A DNA stretch of 64,000 nt from a bacterium (GCA_030824555.1 JAVBXK010000018.1:186001-250000); one strand, 5' to 3'. Shown: positions 22,132 through 32,288, counted from the stretch's first letter. Notes: generated by a model from the letters alone, not told the origin. Translations and numbers: made by a program.

Positions 22132-22725
22132 TCAGGCCGCAGCGACCGGTGTCTCCGCCTTGACCGCACTTGTCGCCGGCTTCTTGCGCCCCGGTGCAAT
22201 CATCATGATCATCTGGCGACCTTCCAATTTGGGAAACTGCTCCACCAGGATCAAATCGGCCAATTCATCGCGGATCCGTTGCAGCAGTGCCAAACCGATC
22301 TCTTGGTGAGTGATTTCACGGCCGCGGAAGCGCAAGGTAATTTTGCACTTGTCACCATCAGCCAGAAAACGCCGGATGTTGCGCATCTTGATGTGGTAGT
22401 CGCCATCGTCCGTACCAGGGCGAAACTTGACTTCCTTGATCTCGATGACAGTTTGCTTGGCCTTCGCCTCGGCAGCCTTTTTTTGCTCCTGATACTTGAA
22501 CTTGCCGTAGTCCATCAAACGACAAACTGGCGGGTTGGCCGCCGCAGCAATTTCCACCAAGTCAACATCCAACTCGCCCGCCATGCGCAGCGCGTCTGAC
22601 AGACTGACGATACCCAAGGGTTCGTTTTCAGGCCCGGACAAGCGAACCTCTGGCGCCATGATTTCACGGTTCAGACGATGCTGACGCTCTTCACGCTGGC
22701 GGCGATCACGAAAATTGGTAGCTAT
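22132..22725 (-). CDS. infC: Translation initiation factor IF-3 (probable ATA start at 22725)
   Basis: [33 protein letters not shown]; conserved N-terminal RLNREI lies upstream of the first ATG/GTG/TTG-type start; in-frame codons read ATA GCT ACC AAT TTT CGT GAT. Confidence 0.9.
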   Translation of the reverse strand: MATNFRDRRQREERQHRLNREIMAPEVRLSGPENEPLGIVSLSDALRMAGELDVDLVEIAAAANPPVCRLMDYGKFKYQEQKKAAEAKAKQTVIEIKEVKFRPGTDDGDYHIKMRNIRRFLADGDKCKITLRFRGREITHQEIGLALLQRIRDELADLILVEQFPKLEGRQMIMMIAPGRKKPATSAVKAETPVAAA

Positions 22726-22786
22726 GGTGTTACTCGCTTACGGTCAAAACTATGGGGAAAATGTCCAAGCCTGCGAAAACGTCTCG

Positions 22787-24694
22787 TCAGACCTTGGCCT
22801 GAACGTGCTCGCTGATCAACTTGGTGAAGTCTTCAACGGACAGCGTACCCATGTCTTTGTTGCCACGGGCCCTTACCGAAACGGTTCCAGCAGCCTTTTC
22901 CTTGTCGCCTGCGACGAGGATAAAGGGAACCTTCTGCATTGAATGCTCCCTTATTTTATACGTAATCTTCTCGTTGCGCAGGTCTAAAGCCACCCTGAAG
23001 CCTTGATGTCGCAGCGAATTTGCGACAGATTGAACGTATTCGGCCTGTGCATCGGTGATGTTGAGCACTGAAACCTGCACTGGCGCGAGCCAAGCAGGCA
23101 ACGCACCGGCATGCTGTTCGATCAAGATACCGATGAAACGCTCCATGCTGCCAACGATGGCGCGATGCAGCATCACAGGTCTGTGCCGTGAACCGTCTTC
23201 GCCCACAAACTCCGCGTCCAGGCGCTCAGGCAGATTGGGGTCGACCTGAATGGTGCCGCACTGCCAAGGGCGCCCCAAGGCATCTTTGAGCGTGTATTCG
23301 ATCTTCGGCCCGTAGAACGCCCCTTCACCAGGCAAGTACTCGAACTCGCACCCGGATGCACGCAAACCTTCTGCCAGCGCAGCCTCTGCCCGATCCCAAC
23401 TTTCTTCGGTCCCAATGCGCTTGTCGGGACGGGTCGAGAGCTTGTAGATGATGTCGGTGAAGCCAAAATCCTTGTAAACCTTTTGAAGCAACGTGGTGAA
23501 CGCCTTCACTTCGCCTTGGATCTGGTCTTCGGTGCAGAAAATGTGCCCATCATCCTGTGTGAAACCTCGCACACGCATGATCCCGTGCAGCCCACCCGTG
23601 GGCTCGTTTCGGTGGCACTGCCCAAATTCGCCGTACCGCAAAGGCAATTCGCGGTAGCTCTTGATGCCTTGCTTGAAAATCAGGATGTGTCCAGGGCAGT
23701 TCATCGGCTTGAGGGCGTAGTCGCGCTTCTCCGATTCCGTCGTGAACATGTTCTCGCGGTATTTGTCCCAGTGCCCCGTTTTTTCCCACAGCGCCTTGTC
23801 CAGAATTTGAGGCCCCTTGACCTCCTGGTAGCCATTGTCGCGGTACACCTTGCGCATGTACTGCTCGACTTCCTGCCAAACCGTCCAGCCCTTGGGGTGC
23901 CAGAACACCGTGCCAGGACTGTGCTCATCCATGTGAAACAGGTCCAACTCCCGCCCCAGCTTACGGTGGTCGCGCTTTTCAGCTTCCTCCAGCATGGTGA
24001 GGTGTTGCTGCAGGTCGTCTTTGGTGGCCCAAGCCGTGCCGTACACCCGTTGCAGCATTTCATTGCGGTGATCGCCTCGCCAGTAGGCACCGGCCACCTT
24101 CATCAGCTTGAAATGCTTGAGCTTGCCCGTGCTGGGCACGTGGGGGCCACGGCACAGGTCTTCAAAGCTGCCCTCACGGTACAGGCTGACGTCTTCATTG
24201 CTGGGAATGCTGGCAATGATTTCCGCCTTGTAGTGCTCGCCCAGACCTTTGAAATAGGCCACCGCCTCGTCACGCGGCAGCACACGACGCACCAAGGGCT
24301 CGTCCTTGTTGGCCAGTTCGGTCATGCGCTTTTCAATCGCAGCCAGATCCTCCGGTGTGAAGGGACGCTTGTAGGCAAAGTCGTAATAGAACCCATGCTC
24401 GATGACTGGGCCGATGGTGACTTGCGCATCCGGGAACAGCGCCTTGACCGCATAAGCCAACAAGTGTGCAGTGGAATGGCGGATCAGCGCCAGCCCGTCG
24501 GCGTCTTTGGCTGTGACGATGGACAGCGAGCTGTCCGTCGTGATGGTGTGGCTGGTGTCAACCAGCTTGTCGCCGATCTTGCCGCCCAAGGCGGCTTTGG
24601 CCAAACCCGCACCAATGGAAGCGGCCACCTCGGCCACGGTAACCTGGCCGGGAAACTCACGTTGGGAGCCGTCGGGGAGCGTGATGTGAATCAT
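22787..24694 (-). CDS. thrS: Threonyl-tRNA synthetase
   Basis: [54 protein letters not shown]. Confidence 0.97.
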   Translation of the reverse strand: MIHITLPDGSQREFPGQVTVAEVAASIGAGLAKAALGGKIGDKLVDTSHTITTDSSLSIVTAKDADGLALIRHSTAHLLAYAVKALFPDAQVTIGPVIEHGFYYDFAYKRPFTPEDLAAIEKRMTELANKDEPLVRRVLPRDEAVAYFKGLGEHYKAEIIASIPSNEDVSLYREGSFEDLCRGPHVPSTGKLKHFKLMKVAGAYWRGDHRNEMLQRVYGTAWATKDDLQQHLTMLEEAEKRDHRKLGRELDLFHMDEHSPGTVFWHPKGWTVWQEVEQYMRKVYRDNGYQEVKGPQILDKALWEKTGHWDKYRENMFTTESEKRDYALKPMNCPGHILIFKQGIKSYRELPLRYGEFGQCHRNEPTGGLHGIMRVRGFTQDDGHIFCTEDQIQGEVKAFTTLLQKVYKDFGFTDIIYKLSTRPDKRIGTEESWDRAEAALAEGLRASGCEFEYLPGEGAFYGPKIEYTLKDALGRPWQCGTIQVDPNLPERLDAEFVGEDGSRHRPVMLHRAIVGSMERFIGILIEQHAGALPAWLAPVQVSVLNITDAQAEYVQSVANSLRHQGFRVALDLRNEKITYKIREHSMQKVPFILVAGDKEKAAGTVSVRARGNKDMGTLSVEDFTKLISEHVQAKV

Positions 24695-24744
24695 GGGGAT
24701 GTCTACTGAGTAAGGGGAGAAAGCGCCCGCGCCATGCCCCAAAG

Positions 24745-24772
24745 CAAAAAAGCGCGGAACCCGTCCGCGCTT
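24745..24772 (-). terminator. Hairpin plus T-tract in the thrS leader (terminator or attenuator)
   Basis: Minus strand AAGCGCGGAcgggTTCCGCGCTTTTTTG about 50-80 nt upstream of the thrS ATG. Confidence 0.6.
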
Positions 24773-25000
24773 GTTGGTCGAGGAGGAAAAGCCAACCCGT
24801 GGGTGCGCGAACAACCGGCCTCAACGGCCGACAAAAGACGCCAATGTCGTTCGCGGTGTCATAACCAGGGTGCCTTTCTCGCTCTTGTGTGTGTTCTGAG
24901 CCTTGGATTTTACAGCCCTTGGTGACCACACTCGGCACAGTGCTTGGCTATCGGTAAAAATTCAAAGAAAATTGGGGCTTATCGCCCTTGGCGGCCTCAA

Positions 25001-26085
25001 ATCTGAAGTGCAACAGCACCGGAAATTGAGGCCGAAATGAGCAAAATAACGTACACACAGCTGAGCGAAAGCGAACGACAAGCCATTGCCTTGGGACGGG
25101 AGCAAAAGCTCAGTCTGAGCGCCATCGCGAGGGCCTTGGGACGTCACAAGAGCACGATCAGCAGAGAGTGCGCCCGCAATGCAGGGGGAAATGGCTACAA
25201 CGTCAAGTACGCTCAGCAGCGCAGCAGCAGGCGCAAGCGTTTTGCCAGGCCCAGCCCCAAACTGCACCGCGATGGCCCGCTGTACCCCATCGTCTGTGCC
25301 TATTTGCGCCAGAAGTGGTCGCCCGAGCAAATCGCCAAAGATCTCCAACGTCTGTATCCCGACGACAAACGCATGCAAGCCTCTCACGAGAGCATCTACA
25401 CCTGCATTTACGCCCAGCCACGTGGGGCACTGAAGAAAGAGCTGGTGGCGTGTTTGCGCATGGCCCGCGCCAAGCGCTGGCCTCGCTCCAAAGGGCAGGA
25501 TCGACGCAAAGAGACTTCAGACTTGTTGAGCATCCATGTGCGCCCTCCTGAAGTAGAGGATCGCCAACTCCCGGGTCACTGGGAGGGCGACCTCATCAAG
25601 GGAGCCAACAACGCCAGCGCCATCGGCACGCTGGTCGAACGCACCACCCGTCTGGTGGTGCTGGTCAAGCTCCCACATCCTCATCCGGCGACGGCTGCAC
25701 ACGTGTTGCAAGCCTTCGGTGACAAGCTCAACAGCATTGCCCAGCCCATGCGCAAAACCATGACCTATGACCGGGGTCGAGAGATGGCCGAGCACCAGCA
25801 GCTCACCCAACTCACGGGCGTGAAGGTGTACTTCTGCGACCCCTACAGTCCCTGGCAACGCGGCAGCAATGAAAACACCAATGGGCTTTTGCGCCAGTAT
25901 TTCCCCAAAGGCACTGACCTCAGTGGCTTTACCCAAGCGCAACTTGATGCTGTCGCTGATGAGCTCAATGGCCGCCCACGTCAGACCCTGGGATGGCGCA
26001 AACCCATTGAGGTCTATGCCGAGCACCTCGCTCGATTGACCATCCAACCTGACAACATCCACTGAAATTCTTGTTGCACTTGGAC
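25001..26085 (+). mobile_element. IS30-family insertion sequence (approximate limits)
   Basis: IS30 transposase ORF flanked by an inverted core AAGTGCAACA (25006-25015) / TGTTGCACTT (26072-26081). Confidence 0.7.
25037..26065 (+). CDS. IS30-family transposase
   Basis: YTQLSESERQAIALGREQKLSLSAIARALGRHKSTISRECARN; WEGDLIKGANNASAIGTLVERTTRLV; SPWQRGSNENTNGLLRQYFPKGTDLS. Confidence 0.96.
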   Translation: MSKITYTQLSESERQAIALGREQKLSLSAIARALGRHKSTISRECARNAGGNGYNVKYAQQRSSRRKRFARPSPKLHRDGPLYPIVCAYLRQKWSPEQIAKDLQRLYPDDKRMQASHESIYTCIYAQPRGALKKELVACLRMARAKRWPRSKGQDRRKETSDLLSIHVRPPEVEDRQLPGHWEGDLIKGANNASAIGTLVERTTRLVVLVKLPHPHPATAAHVLQAFGDKLNSIAQPMRKTMTYDRGREMAEHQQLTQLTGVKVYFCDPYSPWQRGSNENTNGLLRQYFPKGTDLSGFTQAQLDAVADELNGRPRQTLGWRKPIEVYAEHLARLTIQPDNIH

Positions 26086-26254
26086 TTGAATCCGCTCCTT
26101 ATTTTATTGAACAGTTTGCTATGTATTTTGAAAAACACAAAACAATAGCAAATAAATGAATAAGAAAAAGAGATGGCATCACTTTCAGTCACACATGCTA
26201 CTCACCGAACACCGCAGGTTTTGCTTTCACACAAACCCGGTGTCATACCAGGCA

Positions 26255-26290
26255 CAAAAAAGGCTGGCCACCCGTTCAGGTAGCCAGCCT
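26255..26290 (-). terminator. Terminator downstream of aceA
   Basis: Minus strand AGGCTGGCtacctgaacgggtgGCCAGCCTTTTTTG. Confidence 0.8.
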
Positions 26291-26331
26291 CGCGCGTTCT
26301 CAACTCTTCTTTCGAAGAGGGGGAAGCGATA

Positions 26332-27648
26332 TCAGTGGAACTGCTCTTCTTCGGTGGAACCGGTCAGGGCCTTCACGGAGGAAGAGCCGCCTTGGATCAC
26401 AGTGGTCACGTCATCGAAGTAGCCTGCGCCCACTTCTTGTTGGTGAGACACGAAGGTGTAGCCTTTGTCACGCGCTGCAAATTCAGGCTCTTGCACCATT
26501 TCGGTGTAGTGCTTCATGCCTTCGCCGTTGGCGTAGGAATGGGCAAACTGGAACGTGTTGTACCAGTTGATGTGGATGCCGGCCAACGTGATGAACTGGT
26601 ACTTGTAGCCCAGTGCAGACAGGTCTTCCTGGAAAGAAGCGATCTGGCTGTCGTTGAGGTTTTTCTTCCAGTTGAAAGAAGGTGAGCAGTTGTAAGACAG
26701 CAACTTTCCAGGGCATGCGGCGTGCACAGCTTGGGCGAATTCACGGGCAAAGCCAATGTCTGGCACGCCGGTTTCGCACCACACCAAGTCGGCGTAGGGG
26801 GCGTAGGCCACACCACGGCTGATGGCTTGTTCCAAACCGTTTTTGACGCGATAGAAGCCTTCTTGAGTGCGTTCACCGGTGACGAACGGCTGGTCGTTGG
26901 CATCGCAATCGCTGGTCAGCAGGTTGGCGGCTTCGGCATCGGTACGGGCCAGAACGATGGTGGGCACGCCCATCACGTCGGCAGCGAAACGCGCAGCGAT
27001 CAACTTTTCAACGGCTTCGCGGGTAGGCACCAGCACTTTGCCGCCCATGTGACCGCACTTCTTCACAGCGGCCAGCTGGTCTTCGAAGTGAACACCTGCT
27101 GCGCCGGAGGCGATCATGTTCTTCATCAGTTCAAAGGCGTTCAACACGCCACCGAAACCGGCTTCTGCATCGGCGACGATGGGCAGGAAGTAATCCACAA
27201 AGCCTTCGTCACCGGGGTTCACGCCACGGCCCCATTGGATCTCATCAGCACGTTTGAACGTGTTGTTGATGCGGCGAACCATGGTGGGCACGGAGTCGTA
27301 CGCGTACAGCGACTGATCGGGGTACATGGTTTCAGAGGTGTTGCCGTCAGCAGCGACTTGCCAGCCAGACAGGTACACAGCTTCCAGGCCAGCCTTGGCT
27401 TGTTGCATGGCTTGGCCAGCGGTGATGGCGCCGAAGGCGTTGACGTAACCTTTTTTGGCACCGCCGTTGACTTTGGCCCACAGCTTCTCTGCGCCGTTCT
27501 TGGCCAGGGTGTACTCGGGCTGCAGGCTGCCGCGCAAGCGAACCACGTCAGCAGCGCTGTAACCGCGTTTGACGAGCTTCCAGCGTGGATTTTCTGCCCA
27601 GTCTTTTTCCAGAGCGGCGATTTGTTGTTCGCGGGTCAATTGGGTCAT
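26332..27648 (-). CDS. aceA: Isocitrate lyase
   Basis: MTQLTREQQIAALEKDWAENPRW; KKCGHMGGKVLVPT; NCSPSFNWKKNL. Confidence 0.96.
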   Translation of the reverse strand: MTQLTREQQIAALEKDWAENPRWKLVKRGYSAADVVRLRGSLQPEYTLAKNGAEKLWAKVNGGAKKGYVNAFGAITAGQAMQQAKAGLEAVYLSGWQVAADGNTSETMYPDQSLYAYDSVPTMVRRINNTFKRADEIQWGRGVNPGDEGFVDYFLPIVADAEAGFGGVLNAFELMKNMIASGAAGVHFEDQLAAVKKCGHMGGKVLVPTREAVEKLIAARFAADVMGVPTIVLARTDAEAANLLTSDCDANDQPFVTGERTQEGFYRVKNGLEQAISRGVAYAPYADLVWCETGVPDIGFAREFAQAVHAACPGKLLSYNCSPSFNWKKNLNDSQIASFQEDLSALGYKYQFITLAGIHINWYNTFQFAHSYANGEGMKHYTEMVQEPEFAARDKGYTFVSHQQEVGAGYFDDVTTVIQGGSSSVKALTGSTEEEQFH

Positions 27649-27715
27649 GTGAAACACTCCAAAGGTTGGTGAAAAAATGAGTCGGCCGTTTTTGATTGGC
27701 CACACCGATAATGTA

Positions 27716-27760
27716 AGTCTTATAGAAGACTATTTTTGCTCTTGTGTCTTATATAAGACA
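27716..27760 (-). promoter_or_regulatory. Two related palindromic operator candidates upstream of aceA
   Basis: AGTCTTATAGAAGACT (27716-27731) and perfect palindrome TGTCTTATATAAGACA (27745-27760), centres 29 bp apart. Confidence 0.6.
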
Positions 27761-27908
27761 TATATTTTTATCTTTATTTTTCAACGAACTACCACATTAT
27801 TTTCACAATACAAAAATTGAACACCCCTCGTGAAATGAAAATTGCTGCAGCGCAACGAAGATTTTTTGCATTATGAAATGAGCTACATCATTGCAAAATA
27901 GACGACAA

Positions 27909-28856
27909 ATGACACGTCAACCTCATACCCCGCCGGCTTGGCTGGCATATACCTGTCTCGCTCTCAGCATGGGTTTGGTGGGGAGCTACGTTGCGCTCTC
28001 CAAGCCTCTACTGGCTGTGTTTCCGGTCTTTTTGCTGGCGCTGCTTCGGTTCGGTATCGGTGGCATTGCCATGTCCGGATGGCTTCGCAAACCAACTGCC
28101 GAGGCACCACTGACACGCCAGACGAAATGGCTGCTGTTTCTCGAGTCGTTCCTGGGTAACTTTCTGTTTTCTGTCTGCATGCTTTACGGCATGCGCCACA
28201 CCACAGCCGTGGCGGCCGGCATCATCATGTCCGCCATCCCGGCTGTGGTGGCCACACTGAGTTGGCTTTTCCTGAAAGAACGCGTCAGTTGGCGCAGCTG
28301 GATGGGTATCACATGCGCAGCCATTGGCATTGCGCTGTATTCGCTATCGAAGCAAGAGCTCTCTACTCATACAAGTCAAGCGATGAATGCTATTTCGGAT
28401 GAAAATTCTGTTTGGCTGGGGAATTTGCTGCTCACTGGCGCCGTCTTGTGTGAGGCCGCGTATGCGGTCATCGGCAAAAAACTGACTGATGGCATTGGTC
28501 CGAAACGCATCTCCGCACTGATCAACCTGTACGGGTTGGCGCTGGTCTTTCCGCTCGGCATATGGGCTGCCTGGGACTTTGATTTCACACAGGTCAGCCC
28601 AGCCATCTGGGGTCTGCTGGTTTTTTATGGATTGGCCGCCAGTGTCTGGACGGTCTGGCTCTGGATGACCGGCCTCAATACCGTTCCGGCAAGTCAGGCA
28701 GGGGTCTTCACTGTCATGCTGCCGGTCAGCGCGGCCATCACGGGCATGGTGTTTCTGGGCGAAAGCATGTCAGCCATGCAACTGCTTGCGTTTGCGATTG
28801 CACTGGTCGGCGTCGTGCTGGCAACCCGCACAGAAAAAGCCACAGCGGTCACCTGA
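27909..28856 (+). CDS. EamA/DMT-family transporter
   Basis: About 10 TM segments; two EamA-like halves (GMRHTTAVAAGIIMSAIPAVVATLSWLFLKERVSW; SQAGVFTVMLPVSAAITGMVFLGE). Confidence 0.88.
   Translation: MTRQPHTPPAWLAYTCLALSMGLVGSYVALSKPLLAVFPVFLLALLRFGIGGIAMSGWLRKPTAEAPLTRQTKWLLFLESFLGNFLFSVCMLYGMRHTTAVAAGIIMSAIPAVVATLSWLFLKERVSWRSWMGITCAAIGIALYSLSKQELSTHTSQAMNAISDENSVWLGNLLLTGAVLCEAAYAVIGKKLTDGIGPKRISALINLYGLALVFPLGIWAAWDFDFTQVSPAIWGLLVFYGLAASVWTVWLWMTGLNTVPASQAGVFTVMLPVSAAITGMVFLGESMSAMQLLAFAIALVGVVLATRTEKATAVT
28338..28396 (+). repeat. AT-rich dispersed repeat, degenerate copy inside the DMT transporter CDS
   Basis: TTCGCTATCGAAGC...CAAGCGATGAATGCTATTTC resembles H-copy AAGCGATGGAGGGTTATTTC. 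Confidence 0.4.
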
Positions 28857-28880
28857 CACCGTTGCAGTAAGGCAACCACG

Positions 28881-29552
28881 TCACAGACACCAGATGCCCG
28901 AAGGCTGGGTGATTCCCATCCACAATGCCCAGCCAGATGTGGCCACCAATGCCACGCCAGCCAGCCGGATGCCCCAAGCACCCGATGTCCCGCCGCGAAC
29001 CCGCAAAAGCAGCCACGGGCCAGCGGTGAGCATGACAGACGTACCCAGCGAAAACGCAGCCATGATGAAGGCCCCATCCAGAGCACTGGCAGACAACGAC
29101 GCTACCAGCAGGGCCGAATACAGCAATCCGCACGGCATCAGTGCCCACCCTGCCCCCAACACGAACGGCGCTTTGCGCCCCATGGTTGCGATAGCAGGTT
29201 TGGCTTTGCGCCACAGCACTTGCCCCCAGCCATCCACCCATGCTGGCTGGCGTGCCTGCCAAACCAGCATCAACCCCAGCAACAGTGCAGCCACGTGCAC
29301 CATGGTCCACAGGGGACGAAGTACCGCCGTGTTTGAACCGAACCAAGCCAAACCCTGGATGGTGCCTGCAGCCATGGCACCCATCGCGGCATAACCCGCC
29401 ATGCGGCTGAATTGAAACTGCAACAACGCCACATTGGAGCGTGGGGCAGACGCTTTCGCAATGCCAGTGCACGCGGCACCACACATGGCCACACAGTGCG
29501 GACCACCCACCAACCCCATTACCAGAGCAGACAACACCATCGACGTTTGCAT
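28881..29552 (-). CDS. Sulfite exporter TauE/SafE (UreH-like) family protein near the cbb3 locus
   Basis: ALVMGLVGGPHCVAMCGAACTG; FVLGAGWALMPCGLLYSALLVASLSASALDGAFIMAAFSLGTSVML. Confidence 0.8.
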   Translation of the reverse strand: MQTSMVLSALVMGLVGGPHCVAMCGAACTGIAKASAPRSNVALLQFQFSRMAGYAAMGAMAAGTIQGLAWFGSNTAVLRPLWTMVHVAALLLGLMLVWQARQPAWVDGWGQVLWRKAKPAIATMGRKAPFVLGAGWALMPCGLLYSALLVASLSASALDGAFIMAAFSLGTSVMLTAGPWLLLRVRGGTSGAWGIRLAGVALVATSGWALWMGITQPSGIWCL

Positions 29553-29600
29553 GAGGCGAAATGTACGCCACCCTCAAGTCGAGGGTGAACTCAAGCCCGT

Positions 29601-30980
29601 TCAGATGATTTTCGAGAACCGGGCGCGATCCCGGTCAACCTGAATGTTGCGATCGAACGTCATGGCAATCGCCCGAACAAGGTACCACCCTGTCGATGTG
29701 ACTTCGATGGCGCTATCGTCGACAGTCACGAGTCCGTGCGACTGCAAATCCTTCAAAGCTTCAAGCTCACGCATGAAATACGCCTTGAAATCGATCAGGT
29801 GGCCCAATTCGATAGACTCGAACTGCACACGCCCCTGGCACATCAACGCCATGATCACCGAACGACGCAACAGATCGTCACGCGAGACAGCCAAGCCCCT
29901 GACAATCGGCAAGCGCCCCTGGTCAAGGGTATCGTAATACTCCTCCAGCGTCTTGGCGTTCTGACTGTAGGTGGCCCCAATGCGCCCGATCGCTGACACA
30001 CCCAACGCAATCAGATCGCAATCGGGCTGGGTACTGTAGCCTTGGAAATTCCGATGCAATCGGCCTTGCCGTTTGGCCACAGCCAGTGCGTCTTCTGGCA
30101 ACGCAAAATGATCCATGCCAACGTAGACATACCCGCTCTCACTGAACGCATCGAGCGACGCCGACAGCATAGATAACTTATCACCCGGGCTAGGCAACTC
30201 GGCAGTGACGATACGCCGCTGAGGTTTGAATCTGGCAGGCAAATGCGCATATGCATACAGTGCAATGCGGTCAGGGCGAAGTGAATTGACTTGCGCCAGC
30301 GTGCGCGCGAATGACTCGGGCGTCTGGAGCGGCAAGCCGTATATCAGGTCCACATTGAGCGAATCGAAGCCAATTTCCCGTGCAGCCTGAACCAGGGCAA
30401 ACACCTGCTCTGCCGGCTGCACACGGTGTACCGCCTTCTGGACTGCGGGGTCAAAATCCTGCACCCCGAAGCTCAGTCTGTTGAAGCCCAATTGGTGGAG
30501 CTTTTTCAACCTATCGACTGTGACCGTGCGAGGATCCACTTCAATGGAGTATTCACCCCCAGCCACCAGCGTGAAGCTGCGCCGGATCATTGCCATCAGG
30601 TCATCCAACTCGTCGTCGCTCAGGAAAGTGGGTGTACCACCGCCCAAATGCAGTTGCGACACGTTGTGTCCGCGCCCGAAGTGTTCGACCTGCAGTTCCA
30701 CCTCCCGGGCCAAGTAGCGCAAATACTCAGCTGCCCGCCCGTGGTGCTTGGTGATGACTTTGTTGCAAGCACAGTAATAGCACACAGACTCGCAAAACGG
30801 AATGTGCACGTAGATGGAAAGCGGCAATGCCATGGAGCCAACCCGGCGCTGCTCCAGTGCCTGGATGTAGTCAGCCTCGGTAAATGCCTCTACAAACCGG
30901 TCCGCAGTGGGGTAAGACGTGTAGCGCGGACCGGGCACATCGAAGCGTTTCAGCAAAGTTTCAGAAATGACGTGCGTCAC
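29601..30980 (-). CDS. hemN: Oxygen-independent coproporphyrinogen III oxidase (GTG start likely)
   Basis: RFDVPGPRYTSYPTADRF; YVHIPFCESVCYYCACNKVITKHHGRA; CxxxCxxC radical SAM; GTG at 30980 preceded by CTGGAGA. Confidence 0.95.
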   Translation of the reverse strand: MTHVISETLLKRFDVPGPRYTSYPTADRFVEAFTEADYIQALEQRRVGSMALPLSIYVHIPFCESVCYYCACNKVITKHHGRAAEYLRYLAREVELQVEHFGRGHNVSQLHLGGGTPTFLSDDELDDLMAMIRRSFTLVAGGEYSIEVDPRTVTVDRLKKLHQLGFNRLSFGVQDFDPAVQKAVHRVQPAEQVFALVQAAREIGFDSLNVDLIYGLPLQTPESFARTLAQVNSLRPDRIALYAYAHLPARFKPQRRIVTAELPSPGDKLSMLSASLDAFSESGYVYVGMDHFALPEDALAVAKRQGRLHRNFQGYSTQPDCDLIALGVSAIGRIGATYSQNAKTLEEYYDTLDQGRLPIVRGLAVSRDDLLRRSVIMALMCQGRVQFESIELGHLIDFKAYFMRELEALKDLQSHGLVTVDDSAIEVTSTGWYLVRAIAMTFDRNIQVDRDRARFSKII

Positions 30981-31029
30981 GAAAAATCTCCAGTTGCCCG
31001 AAATGTGCCAGTTTGAGCCCAACAGCCAC

Positions 31030-31043
31030 TTGATGTGTATCAA
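31030..31043 (-). promoter_or_regulatory. FNR box upstream of hemN
   Basis: Exact TTGAT-GTGT-ATCAA, about 50 bp upstream of the hemN start. Confidence 0.8.
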
Positions 31044-31173
31044 GTTGAGCCACTTCAGTGGGTCTCGGCTTCCGCAAACGGCGCTTGCTCGCACTGACAA
31101 ACCATGAATGTTGTCAGATACGCAACTTAAATGCCCCCCTGACGTCAGTGACTCACACCAACCTGAGGTAAGC

Positions 31174-31187
31174 TTGACCTAAATCAA
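31174..31187 (+). promoter_or_regulatory. FNR-like box immediately upstream of fnr
   Basis: TTGAC-CTAA-ATCAA, ending 8 bp before the fnr ATG. Confidence 0.65.
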
Positions 31188-31195
31188 GGTTTTTC

Positions 31196-31915
31196 ATGGA
31201 CATCAATACCGTCAAAGTCGCATGCTCCAGTTGCAATTTGCGTGAGCTGTGCCTGCCCATGGGGTTAAACCCCAGTGAACTCGACAAACTGGACAGCGTC
31301 ATTTCCACACGCCGCCGGATCAAACGCGGCGCAGCCTTGTTCAATGCAGGTGAAAAGTTCACCTGCCTTTACGCAGTGCGCTCCGGTTTTTTCAAGACGT
31401 CCATCACCACGGCAGATGGCCGCGACCAAGTCACCGGGTTTCAGATGACCGGTGAAATCATTGGTCTGGACGGTATCGTGAACGACCTTCACTCCTGCGA
31501 TGCCATTGCACTGGAAGACGCCGAAGTTTGCGTGATGCCATTTGAGCAGGTGGAAGAACTGTCACGCGAGTTCACAACCCTGCAACACCATGTTCACAAG
31601 ATCATGAGTCGGGAAATCGTGCGAGACCACAGCGTAATGCTGCTGTTGGGTAGCATGCGCGCAGACGAGCGCTTGGCAGCTTTTCTGTTGAATCTGGCCC
31701 AGCGGCTGCATGCACGCGGCTTCTCGCAATCCGAGCTCGTCTTGAGAATGACGCGCGAAGAAATTGGTAGCTACCTGGGCATGAAGCTGGAAACCGTCAG
31801 CAGAACGTTTTCGAAGTTTGTTGAAGATGACGTGATCGAGGTCCGCCAACGCTACGTTCACATCAAGAATACCGATGCGCTGCGGCTGATCGTGAATGCG
31901 ACACCAGGTCGCTGA
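31196..31915 (+). CDS. fnr: FNR/ANR-type Crp-family oxygen-responsive regulator
   Basis: N-terminal CSSCNLRELC cysteine cluster; cNMP-binding fold; ELVLRMTREEIGSYLGMKLETVSRTFSKF HTH. Confidence 0.93.
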   Translation: MDINTVKVACSSCNLRELCLPMGLNPSELDKLDSVISTRRRIKRGAALFNAGEKFTCLYAVRSGFFKTSITTADGRDQVTGFQMTGEIIGLDGIVNDLHSCDAIALEDAEVCVMPFEQVEELSREFTTLQHHVHKIMSREIVRDHSVMLLLGSMRADERLAAFLLNLAQRLHARGFSQSELVLRMTREEIGSYLGMKLETVSRTFSKFVEDDVIEVRQRYVHIKNTDALRLIVNATPGR

Positions 31916-31976
31916 CACGCACTCGCCATCAAGCTAAGCACTGAGGTGCTGCGACCAATGTGTTGCAGCACTTTTT

Positions 31977-32288
31977 TCATTTTTCCGGTGCCGTTTTGGG
32001 CACAACCGGTGCAGCCGCATGATTGCGGCCCTGAATCGCAGGTTGCAGTTTGGCCAAAGCAGCATCATAGCCCGCCTGCTGAGTACGTTCCGTGGTCGCA
32101 GACACCCCAGCCTGCTGCGATGCATTGCGGTCGATGAGCGGATCAGGGTTGCTGGCTGCAATGACTGCAGTGTAGATAGCGGCGACCACCACAATAAGAG
32201 GTCCGCCAATCACCAACCATACATAGGGCTCTTTCCACCAAGGTTTGGACGAGTTGGATTCAGATTTGCTCATGGCAATTGCGTTCAT
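31977..32288 (-). CDS. FixH-like protein of the cbb3 locus
   Basis: WWKEPYVWLVIGGPLIVVVAAIYTAVIAASNPDPLID; position downstream of ccoP. Confidence 0.7.
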   Translation of the reverse strand: MNAIAMSKSESNSSKPWWKEPYVWLVIGGPLIVVVAAIYTAVIAASNPDPLIDRNASQQAGVSATTERTQQAGYDAALAKLQPAIQGRNHAAAPVVPKTAPEK

